A stretch of 45,000 nt of DNA from an uncultured Clostridia bacterium (GTDB lineage Bacteria; Bacillota; Clostridia; Christensenellales; Borkfalkiaceae): the NCBI GenBank assembly GCA_944359365.1, contig CALVST010000012.1:1-45000 (forward strand), written 5' to 3'. The notes under the pieces were generated by a model that did not search any database, was not told the origin of the DNA, and was given only the letters and a program-made list of their open reading frames with translations. Position numbers and translations under genes: made by a program. Positions 8,352-15,040 of this stretch are shown piece after piece. Each line of letters begins with the position of its first letter. The first letter of the stretch is position 1.

Positions 8352-9263
8352 TTATTTCGCCTTTTTGCGGATGAGCGATACCAGCAGCGTTATGATGAGG
8401 ATGAACACGAACAGCACCGCCGCCGTAGCGATGAGCGCACCCCTGTGCAGCCCTTCCGCATAGCCGAGTTCGAGAACGATATTCGCCGTCATCGTGCGCA
8501 CGCCGTCGAGAATGGAATCGGGAAATTCCGTCTGGTTGCCGCACAGCATGACGACCGCCATCGTTTCGCCGATCACGCGGCCGAGCCCCAAAATAATGGA
8601 TGTTACGATGCCGGACTTTGCGGCAGGCACTTCGGTGCGGAAGATCGCCCTCTCTTTGGTGGCGCCGAGCGCGAGAGCGCCCTCGTAATAGCTCTTCGGC
8701 ACCGCGCGTATGGCGTTTTCGGATACGCTGATGATGGTGGGCAAAATCATGATGCCGAGCACGAGGGAAGCGGACAGAATGGAATAACCGTATCCGCCGA
8801 ACGTATCCCTGATGAAGGGCACGATGACGCGCACGCCGAAATAGCCGTATACGATAGACGGGATGCCCGCAAGTATATTGGTCATCGGCTTCATCACTTT
8901 ATACAGCGGCCTCGGGCAGTAGCGCGCCATAAAAACCGCCGTAAGGAACCCTATGGGAACGCCCACGATCAGCGCGCCCGCCGTAATATAAATAGAACCG
9001 ACGATCATCGTGGCGATGCCGTAGCTCCCGCCGCCCGTACCTTCTACGTCGGGATCCCATTCGGATGAAAACAGAAAATTGAAAAGACCTATCTCTTTGA
9101 GCGCGGGGACCGCCTGAACGAAGATAAAAACGCAGATCGTTACGACCGCCGCGATGAACACGACCGCCGCAATGATGAACACGATCTTCATGATCAGCTC
9201 TTTCGGATCTACTTTTATCTGCCTCTTTATCTCTTTGCCGTCTTGTAAAACTTCTTCCGTCAT
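8352..9263 (-). CDS. pstC: phosphate ABC transporter permease PstC
   Basis: 303 residues. A hydrophobic segment at about 25-50 is followed by a loop with SSEWDPDVEG and five more membrane segments. The motifs MTNILAGIPSIVYGYFG, AVPKSYYEGALALGAT (coupling helix) and GLGRVIGETMAV are shared by PstC proteins. It pairs with PstA. The start ATG at 9263 follows AAGGAG with a 5-base gap. The 79-bp spacer from pstS contains a hairpin that could lower expression of the membrane and ATPase subunits relative to the binding protein. Confidence 0.95.
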   Translation of the reverse strand: MTEEVLQDGKEIKRQIKVDPKELIMKIVFIIAAVVFIAAVVTICVFIFVQAVPALKEIGLFNFLFSSEWDPDVEGTGGGSYGIATMIVGSIYITAGALIVGVPIGFLTAVFMARYCPRPLYKVMKPMTNILAGIPSIVYGYFGVRVIVPFIRDTFGGYGYSILSASLVLGIMILPTIISVSENAIRAVPKSYYEGALALGATKERAIFRTEVPAAKSGIVTSIILGLGRVIGETMAVVMLCGNQTEFPDSILDGVRTMTANIVLELGYAEGLHRGALIATAAVLFVFILIITLLVSLIRKKAK

Positions 9264-9283
9264 TTCTTCTCCTTAACGCGGCG

Positions 9284-9312
9284 AAAGCGGGTCTTAAAAA
9301 AGCCCCGCCTTT
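9284..9312 (-). promoter_or_regulatory. stem-loop between pstS and pstC
   Basis: GCGGGG / CCCGC stem with an A/T-rich loop in the pstS-pstC spacer (core 9287-9308). Read leftward, the T-run lies in the loop rather than after the stem, so it is more likely an mRNA-stabilising or partly attenuating element than a full terminator. Such structures are common after binding-protein genes. Confidence 0.4.
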
Positions 9313-9343
9313 ACCTTATTCAAGTGAATGTATCTCGTCTCGA

Positions 9344-10240
9344 TCATTCGGCGCTTTCGCCCTTGACCTGTTCCCATGTGGTGACCTGCCCGATATAGAT
9401 GTTGCAGATCATCGTCATTTCGATATCGGAAAGAGAGTTGCTCGGGTTCACGACGACGGCGATACCGTCCTGCGCGATCGCCATGCCGGTGAGGTTTGCA
9501 AGCTCGGTCTCTCTCAGATCGCGGGACGCCATACCGATATCAAAGGTACCTTCTGCCGCGCCCGACATACCGGCGGTAGAGTCGCTCGTCTGCAGGTTGA
9601 TGGTCACGCCGGAGTTCAGCGCTTCATACGCCTCGATGAGCTTTTCCATCAAAGGGGAAACAGAGGAAGAACCGCCGACCGTGATGGAACCGGAAAGATT
9701 GCCGGGGGAAGTATAGCTGCCCGTGCGCTGATCGTCCCCTTCGGGAATGGCGATATAATTTTCCTGCGTTACGATCGCCTGACCTTGGTCGCTGTAGATA
9801 TATTTAATGAAATCGTCCCTGATCTCATTGGTGGTACCGGTCTTGTATGCGATATTGAAAGGTCTTGCGAGCTTATACGTTCCCGCAAGAACGTTATCCG
9901 CCGTGGCGGCTACCCCGTCTACGCTGAGCGCTTTGACCTGATCGTTCAAAGAACCCATGGATACATAACCGATCGCATTGACGGCATCCGCAACCGTGGT
10001 GAGGACCATGTTCGTGCTGTTGGTGATCATCGCGCTCGAAATCGTCCTGTCTCCGTCTTCATCCGTTTCGATGCCCGTAAGTTCTATGAACGCGCTGCGC
10101 GTGCCGGAACCGTCTTCGCGGCTGACAACGATGATCGTGCCGGTTGCGTCGCTCGATGTGTTGTCTGCGCAGCCGACTGCCGCAATACCTATGCCGCAAG
10201 CCATTACAAGCGACAGAATTGCCAAAAGAACCTTCTTCAT
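9344..10240 (-). CDS. pstS: phosphate-binding lipoprotein PstS, with its two halves in swapped order
   Basis: 298 residues. It captures phosphate outside the membrane for PstCAB. The N-terminus is a lipoprotein signal with a short positive start, a hydrophobic core and lipobox ending at Cys24 (AAVGC). The domain order is odd. Residues about 33-190 carry VVSREDGSGTRSAF and the segments that follow it in ordinary PstS, while residues about 195-298 carry SITVGGSSSVSPLMEK, DIGMASRDLRE and IAVVVNPSN, which are N-terminal in ordinary PstS. The protein is therefore a circular permutation of the classical fold. The start is ATG at 10240 with AAGGAG 11 bases upstream; an upstream in-frame ATG at 10282 lacks an RBS. 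It is the first gene of the pst operon, behind a Pho-type promoter. Confidence 0.93.
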   Translation of the reverse strand: MKKVLLAILSLVMACGIGIAAVGCADNTSSDATGTIIVVSREDGSGTRSAFIELTGIETDEDGDRTISSAMITNSTNMVLTTVADAVNAIGYVSMGSLNDQVKALSVDGVAATADNVLAGTYKLARPFNIAYKTGTTNEIRDDFIKYIYSDQGQAIVTQENYIAIPEGDDQRTGSYTSPGNLSGSITVGGSSSVSPLMEKLIEAYEALNSGVTINLQTSDSTAGMSGAAEGTFDIGMASRDLRETELANLTGMAIAQDGIAVVVNPSNSLSDIEMTMICNIYIGQVTTWEQVKGESAE

Positions 10241-10288
10241 TTTGCTTTTTTCTCCTTCAATCTTTGTGCTTACAGTATACAAATGAAT

Positions 10289-10330
10289 TGTATAAAATTT
10301 TCGCGGAAATTGTCATAAAGTTGTAATAAA
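10289..10330 (-). promoter_or_regulatory. pst operon promoter with Pho-box-like direct repeat
   Basis: Two 11-bp direct repeats on the plus strand, ATTGTCATAAA (10309-10319) and GTTGTAATAAA (10320-10330), agree at 9 of 11 positions and resemble the E. coli Pho box (CTGTCATAAA repeats). Read on the minus strand they give ATGACA/TTACA hexamers at an 11-bp period, as in PhoP sites of Bacillus. On the minus strand ATGACA (10311-10316) is 16 bp from TATACA (10289-10294), so the box would overlap the -35. A second TATACT lies at 10274-10279. Confidence 0.6.
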
Positions 10331-10412
10331 TAACGGCGCGGAAAATGCTGTTTACTTTCAAAATATATATTGCGCGCGGAAAAATTTTTTATGTGAACGG
10401 TTTTTTGAACGA

Positions 10413-10439
10413 AAAAAAGCTCCCCTGCAAAGGGGAGCC
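10413..10439 (-). terminator. intrinsic terminator of dxs-popT
   Basis: On the minus strand a perfect 8-bp stem GCTCCCCT/AGGGGAGC (10420-10439, 4-base loop) is followed by seven T (10413-10419). It lies 20 bp after the popT stop codon. Confidence 0.9.
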
Positions 10440-10459
10440 CGTATTTTTGCGTTTGCCGT

Positions 10460-11515
10460 TTATCTTTTTTTCCGCTCGTACCTTACGAACAGATACGCCG
10501 CCGCGAGCCCCGCGGCAAAGAGCGCCAGCCCGAGCGAAAGGTCGAGCGCGAACGGCGTACCCGCCGCCCAGCTTTTATATACCGCGTATACGTCCGGATT
10601 GAAAAACATGGTCACGACCGAGCCGAGAGAAAGCCCGGTGATGAGGAAAAAGGCGGGCTTTTTCTTCTTTTCGAATATTTTGTCGAGGACTTTGGAAAAG
10701 GTTATAAGCCCCGCCGCAAAGCCTATCACAAGGCAAAGGTACACCAAAAATATCTGCGGATTTTCCCGCCAATAGGTAAGATGCACCGAATCCATCAGCG
10801 GGGTGAAGTAGCCGAACACCATCAAAAGCGCCGTTGCGGAAAGCCCCGGAACGATCTGCGTGACGGCGACGATGTACCCGAGAATGAGGAACAAAACGTA
10901 GTGGTACCACTGCAAATTTTCAAGCGAATGCGAGCCGGATACGCACAGCGAGGAAATAAGGCTGATCGCGACGGGCACCGCAAGCCCCAAAACAAACAGC
11001 AAAACCCGCCCCGCGCTCTTCTTTTCCCCCTTGATCTCGTCCTTCACGGCGGGAAAAGCGCCGAGCATCAGCCCCGCAAACAGCCCGATGACGGTGAAGG
11101 GCGCGACGTCGAGCACGCGCTGTATGGCAAAGAACCCCGCCACGAACCCGACGGCGAGCCCGATGACGACGGGCAGCAGGAAGGCGGCGCACTTTTTGAA
11201 TTTTTTGAATATGCTGCCGATGGCGAACAGCAGTTTGCAGTACAGCTTGAATATGATGGCGACGGTAGAGCCGCTGATGCCCGGCACAATGACCGCAAGC
11301 CCTATAAAGACGCCCAAAACGCCGCTCTTTGCCACCTCTTTCCCGTTTTTATACTTTAAGCTCTCCGCAGTGACGCGCTCCTCTTCCCGCGGCGCGCCTT
11401 CCCCGCTTTCGGGGGCTGCGTTATCGGTGCTCTCTCCGTTTAAGACGGGCACCGCCTGCGCGGCGTCCTCTATTTCGGGCGCGGAAGCGCTCTCTTTTTT
11501 TTCCTCTTCTTCCAT
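10460..11515 (-). CDS. popT: DUF368 family membrane protein, probable undecaprenyl phosphate translocase
   Basis: 351 residues. The first ~60 are a Glu-rich soluble tail; the rest has about eight to nine hydrophobic segments. The inverted-repeat hallmark of DUF368 is visible: VIVPGISGSTVAI near 75 and QIVPGLSATALLM near 220. DUF368 members (PopT) have been shown to return undecaprenyl phosphate, the lipid carrier for wall polymers, across the membrane for re-use. The C-terminus is basic (RYERKKR). The ATG at 11515 has its RBS inside the end of dxs (CAGGAGTAG) and only 3 bp separate the genes, so the two are a tight operon linking isoprenoid synthesis to lipid-carrier recycling. The long acidic N-terminal tail is not part of the core fold. 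Confidence 0.87.
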   Translation of the reverse strand: MEEEEKKESASAPEIEDAAQAVPVLNGESTDNAAPESGEGAPREEERVTAESLKYKNGKEVAKSGVLGVFIGLAVIVPGISGSTVAIIFKLYCKLLFAIGSIFKKFKKCAAFLLPVVIGLAVGFVAGFFAIQRVLDVAPFTVIGLFAGLMLGAFPAVKDEIKGEKKSAGRVLLFVLGLAVPVAISLISSLCVSGSHSLENLQWYHYVLFLILGYIVAVTQIVPGLSATALLMVFGYFTPLMDSVHLTYWRENPQIFLVYLCLVIGFAAGLITFSKVLDKIFEKKKKPAFFLITGLSLGSVVTMFFNPDVYAVYKSWAAGTPFALDLSLGLALFAAGLAAAYLFVRYERKKR

Positions 11516-11518
11516 TGT

Positions 11519-13297
11519 CTACTCCTGTTTGCCGAGGGCTTCGGCGAGGTCTTTTGCGCTCAGATGCAGGCTTTCCGCCTGCTCTTCGGCGGTTGCGTGC
11601 GGCACGAACACGTCGTCCGCGCCGAGAATGCGCAGGCGGACGGGTATACCTTCCCGCGCGTAAAATTCGGCGACGGCGGAACCGAATCCGCCTTCCGCGT
11701 ACCCCTCTTCGAAGGAAATGAGCCGCCTTTTTGATACTTTGCGGAGATACGCCTCATCGAGCGGCTTTACCGTGCGGCAGTTGACGATCTCCGCGTCGGC
11801 GCCGGCGAGTTTTTTCGCTTGCATCGCCCTTGTCACGGCGCGCGCGCCGCACGCGAGGACCACCGTTTCTTCCCCCTTTGATAGGACTTCCCAAAGCGCC
11901 TCGCTTACGGGGCATGTGCCGCCGAGCTCGGGCGCGGCGCCGTTCGGGTAGCGTATCGCCGCGGGCGTGCCCTTCGCATACGCATAGTCGAAAATTTCCG
12001 CAAATTCGCGGCAGTCTTTGGGCGCATATACGCTGAGGTTGGGGATGTTTCGCAGCAGAGAAAGGTCGAAAAGCCCCTGATGCGTCTTTCCGTCCGAACC
12101 GGAAAGCCCCGCCCTGTCCACGCAGAAAATGACGGGAAGGGAAGATATGCACACATCCTGCACGATCTGGTCGTAAGCTCTCTGCAAAAAGGTGGAATAC
12201 AGGCACACGACGGGGCGCAAACCGCCCTTTGCCATGCCCGCCGCCATCGTTACGGCAAAACTTTCGCAGATGCCCGCATCGTACACGCGGGAAGGGTATT
12301 TTTCCGCAAACTCGGAAAGCCCCACGCCGTCCGTCATCGCCGCGGTAACCGCCACGAGGCGCTCATCCTTTTCCGCCCTTTCGAGCATGATGCCGCCGAG
12401 CGCCGCAGAAAAGGCGTTTTCACTGCCGCCGAACCCCTTCGCCACGCCGTGATAGCGGGCGGGATCGTCTTCCGCGGCGGCATACCCCCTGCCCTTTTGC
12501 GTAACGGCATGCAGGAGCACGGGCTCGTCTATGGCGCGTATATTTTCCAAAACGGCGCAAAGCTCGGAAAGGTCGTGCCCGTTCACGGGGCCGACGTATT
12601 TGAAGCCGCACCGCTCGAAAAAGTAATTTTTGTTCAGCCAGCCCTTGACGCTGTATTTGACTTTGCGCAGATACTTGCCGAACGCGCTCGTTTCCTTGAA
12701 CGTGCGCGAAATAAAGGTGTTCATTTTACGGTACCGCTTTTTGGCGGTCGCCTTGGAGATCGCCTTGAAAAAGGCGGAATTGTTCTTGTCGATGGACATT
12801 CCGTTGTCGTTGAGCACGACGACGAAGTTTTTCGGCTTCTGTTCGGAAGAGAAAATGCTTTCCAGCGCTGTGCCGTTGCCGAGGGAGGCGTCGCCGACGA
12901 AACAGACGACCTTTTCGCTTCTCCCCGCGGCGTCACGCGCGGCGCAGTAACCTATCCCGAGCCCTATCGACGTGCCGCTGTGCCCCGCAACAAAGGGATC
13001 GTACCCGCTCTCTTCGGGATCGGGAAATCCGCTCACGCCCCCCTTTTGGCGAAGGAGGGAAAGATCTCTTCCCGTGAGCAGTTTGTGCACATAACTTTGG
13101 TGCCCCACGTCGAAGATCAGCTTGTCGGAAGGAAAGTCGAACACCTTATGCAGGGCGAGCGTCAGCTCGACCGCGCCGAGGTTGGACGCGAGATGCCCCC
13201 CGCACCCTCTGACGTTTTCCACAATGTTTTTTCTTATTTCCCCGGCAAGCTCCTCGAGCTGTTTCACCGTATAATTTTTTATGTCTTCCGCAAGCAT
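11519..13297 (-). CDS. dxs: 1-deoxy-D-xylulose-5-phosphate synthase
   Basis: 592 residues, somewhat short for the family (usually 610-640). It condenses pyruvate and glyceraldehyde-3-phosphate, the first step of the MEP isoprenoid pathway, using thiamine diphosphate. Motifs seen: GGHLASNLGAVELT, DVGHQSYVHKLLTGR and GHSGTSIGLG in the N-terminal domain; the ThDP motif from GDASLGNG to LNDNGMS; the catalytic-Glu region in the middle domain; and THQGLFDLSLLRNIPN in the transketolase pyrimidine domain. The usual GDG is GDA here. The start ATG at 13297 has only a weak GAGGG next to it, but the protein start fits the family. It is the first gene of dxs-popT, behind a strong promoter at 13390-13418. 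Confidence 0.95.
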   Translation of the reverse strand: MLAEDIKNYTVKQLEELAGEIRKNIVENVRGCGGHLASNLGAVELTLALHKVFDFPSDKLIFDVGHQSYVHKLLTGRDLSLLRQKGGVSGFPDPEESGYDPFVAGHSGTSIGLGIGYCAARDAAGRSEKVVCFVGDASLGNGTALESIFSSEQKPKNFVVVLNDNGMSIDKNNSAFFKAISKATAKKRYRKMNTFISRTFKETSAFGKYLRKVKYSVKGWLNKNYFFERCGFKYVGPVNGHDLSELCAVLENIRAIDEPVLLHAVTQKGRGYAAAEDDPARYHGVAKGFGGSENAFSAALGGIMLERAEKDERLVAVTAAMTDGVGLSEFAEKYPSRVYDAGICESFAVTMAAGMAKGGLRPVVCLYSTFLQRAYDQIVQDVCISSLPVIFCVDRAGLSGSDGKTHQGLFDLSLLRNIPNLSVYAPKDCREFAEIFDYAYAKGTPAAIRYPNGAAPELGGTCPVSEALWEVLSKGEETVVLACGARAVTRAMQAKKLAGADAEIVNCRTVKPLDEAYLRKVSKRRLISFEEGYAEGGFGSAVAEFYAREGIPVRLRILGADDVFVPHATAEEQAESLHLSAKDLAEALGKQE

Positions 13298-13344
13298 CCC
13301 TCGCCCCCGAATATAACTATTCTATTCCCCGCCGCACATAAAAT

Positions 13345-13361
13345 ATGCCGCGGGGCGGCAT
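13345..13361 (-). promoter_or_regulatory. hairpin in the dxs leader
   Basis: ATGCCGC/GCGGCAT, 7-bp perfect stem with a 3-base loop, followed on the minus strand by ATTTTAT. It sits between the dxs promoter and start codon, so it could act as an attenuator. The T-tract is broken and short, so termination efficiency is uncertain. Confidence 0.35.
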
Positions 13362-13389
13362 CCGTTTCCCCTTTTTTCTCATTGGTACA

Positions 13390-13418
13390 ATTTTACAGAA
13401 AATATACGGCTTTGTCAA
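13390..13418 (-). promoter_or_regulatory. dxs promoter
   Basis: On the minus strand a consensus TTGACA (13418-13413) and TAAAAT (13395-13390) are separated by exactly 17 bp. The leader to dxs would be about 85 nt and includes the hairpin at 13345-13361. Confidence 0.8.
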
Positions 13419-13457
13419 GCCCCTGTTCCCCGGCTGAGCAACTTGCCGCGCAGGCGG

Positions 13458-13486
13458 TTGCTTTTCGTCGTTTTTTCTGTTATAAT
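13458..13486 (+). promoter_or_regulatory. promoter of the RlmI-type methyltransferase gene
   Basis: TTGCTT (13458-13463), 17-bp spacer, TATAAT (13481-13486). Transcription would start about 13493, leaving a leader of about 20 nt that includes CGGAGA. It is divergent from the dxs promoter 40 bp away. Confidence 0.75.
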
Positions 13487-13512
13487 CGGAAAAAATGCTT
13501 TCGGAGAAAAAA

Positions 13513-14676
13513 ATGCCCTATACGCTCTATCTGAAAAAGGGTGAAGAAAAGCGCCTGCTCGGCGGCCACAGTTGGGTGTACGCCAACGAGGTGCAGAGAA
13601 TCGAAGGAAAAGACAAAAACGGCTCGCTCGCGGAAGTGCGGAGCAGTGACGGCAGGTTCATCGGAAAAGGTTACATAAACCACCTTTCCAAAATACTCGT
13701 GCGCATCTTTATCCGCGGAAACGAAGAGGACGGCAAGGCTCTGTACTTAAAGCGCATCGCCGCGGCGGACGCGGCGCGGAAAAAACTCATCGCCGACGAG
13801 TGCTACCGCATGGTATTTGCCGAAGCGGACGACCTGCCCGCGCTCATCATAGACCGCTACGGGGATATATTCGTCATGGAATGCCTTTCCTTCGGGGTGG
13901 ATCTGCGCAAAGACATGATCGCCGAATGCCTGTGCGAACTGTTCTCGCCCAAGGGCATTTATATGCGCGGCGACGCGGCGGTGCGGCAGAAAGAGGGACT
14001 GCCGCTCGAAAACAAAACCCTCTTCGGCGACGTGCCCGACAAAGCCATCATAGAAGAAAACGGCATAAAAATGGCGGTGGACGTAAAGCGCGGGCAGAAG
14101 ACGGGATACTTCCTCGACCAAAAGGAGAACAGGTTTGCCTGCCGCAGGTATGCGGGCGGAGAAGTTCTGGACTGTTTTTGCAACAGCGGCGGCTTTTCCC
14201 TGAACGCGGCGACGCGCGCGCAGTCTGTAACGGCGGTGGACATTTCCGAATTTGCCCTGCAAAACGTGCGCGAAAACGCCGCGCTGAACGGTTTTTCCAA
14301 CATCGACACCCTCTGCGCGGACGCCTTCGAGGCGCTGCGCACCTTCCGCAAAGAGGGTAAAACTTTCGATTTCGTCATTCTCGATCCGCCCGCTTTTTGC
14401 AAGAGCGCGGCGGAAGTGAAGGACGCGGCGCGCGGCTACCGCGACGTGAACCTGAACGCGATGAAACTCGTAAAGGCGGGCGGGTACCTTTTGACCTGTT
14501 CCTGTTCGCATTACATGACGCTGCCCCTGTTCGAGCGCGCCGTGGCGGAAGCCGCGCGCGCGAGCGGGCGGCGGGTGAAGTGCCTGGAAGTAAAGGTGCA
14601 GGCGCCCGACCATCCCGCGCTTATCGCCGCGGAAGAGACAAACTATCTGAAAGCGCTGTTTTTGCAGATAAACTGA
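13513..14676 (+). CDS. class I SAM-dependent rRNA methyltransferase, RlmI-like
   Basis: 387 residues, the usual length for RlmI (23S rRNA m5C1962 methyltransferase) and its relatives. Residues 1-70 form a PUA-type RNA-binding domain (GGHSWVYANEV). A middle alpha/beta region follows, then the Rossmann methyltransferase: KTGYFLDQKENR, the SAM loop DCFCNSGGFSLNA, DISEFAL, the catalytic-loop LDPPAF and the Cys motif CSCSHYM. All are as in the family. The exact rRNA target is inferred by family only. The start at 13513 is chosen because GGAG lies 8 bases upstream; the in-frame ATG at 13495 would sit at the predicted transcription start. It has its own promoter and a strong terminator. Confidence 0.9.
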   Translation: MPYTLYLKKGEEKRLLGGHSWVYANEVQRIEGKDKNGSLAEVRSSDGRFIGKGYINHLSKILVRIFIRGNEEDGKALYLKRIAAADAARKKLIADECYRMVFAEADDLPALIIDRYGDIFVMECLSFGVDLRKDMIAECLCELFSPKGIYMRGDAAVRQKEGLPLENKTLFGDVPDKAIIEENGIKMAVDVKRGQKTGYFLDQKENRFACRRYAGGEVLDCFCNSGGFSLNAATRAQSVTAVDISEFALQNVRENAALNGFSNIDTLCADAFEALRTFRKEGKTFDFVILDPPAFCKSAAEVKDAARGYRDVNLNAMKLVKAGGYLLTCSCSHYMTLPLFERAVAEAARASGRRVKCLEVKVQAPDHPALIAAEETNYLKALFLQIN

Positions 14677-14700
14677 AACGGTCTGTTTTGCCGCAAAAGC

Positions 14701-14738
14701 AAGAAATCCCCCGAACGTTCACGTTCGGGGGATTTCTT
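14701..14738 (+). terminator. strong bidirectional terminator
   Basis: A perfect 17-bp stem with a TTCA loop (arms 14701-14717 and 14722-14738) is bounded by A-rich and T-rich ends. It can end both the rightward methyltransferase transcript and the leftward feo operon. Confidence 0.9.
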
Positions 14739-14799
14739 TGAGGTTATGTTATTCAGAGATCACAGATCGTATAAACGAGATCATGCGCGCCTGCCGCGC

Positions 14800-14997
14800 T
14801 TATTTATCCTTCTTTTGCGCATCGGTATGGCAGGCGGAACAGCCCGCACAGCCGGAGCAGTCGCACCCGCAGCCCGTTTTGCCCTTCTTTTTTCTGACAA
14901 AGTGAAGGACTACCGTCAGGACAACGATGCCGACCGCTGCGACGGCGATCGCCACCGATACGGCGGTCCCCGCCGCGGATAAAAGATTTGCAAACAT
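14800..14997 (-). CDS. FeoB-associated Cys-rich membrane protein
   Basis: 65 residues. An N-terminal membrane segment at about 8-35 is followed by a basic stop-transfer (RKKKGK) and a cysteine cluster CGCDCSGCAGCSAC at about 46-59. This matches the small FeoB-associated Cys-rich proteins that follow feoB in many Firmicutes; they are thought to take part in ferrous iron transport, perhaps like FeoC. The start is ATG at 14997 with AAAGGA upstream; the longer frame to 15036 would start within the feoB-proximal gap without RBS. It is the last gene of the feo operon, 43 bp after feoB. Confidence 0.9.
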   Translation of the reverse strand: MFANLLSAAGTAVSVAIAVAAVGIVVLTVVLHFVRKKKGKTGCGCDCSGCAGCSACHTDAQKKDK

Positions 14998-15040
14998 ATT
15001 TTTTTCCTTTCCGCCGCCCTTTTCGGACGGCGGCATTTTT

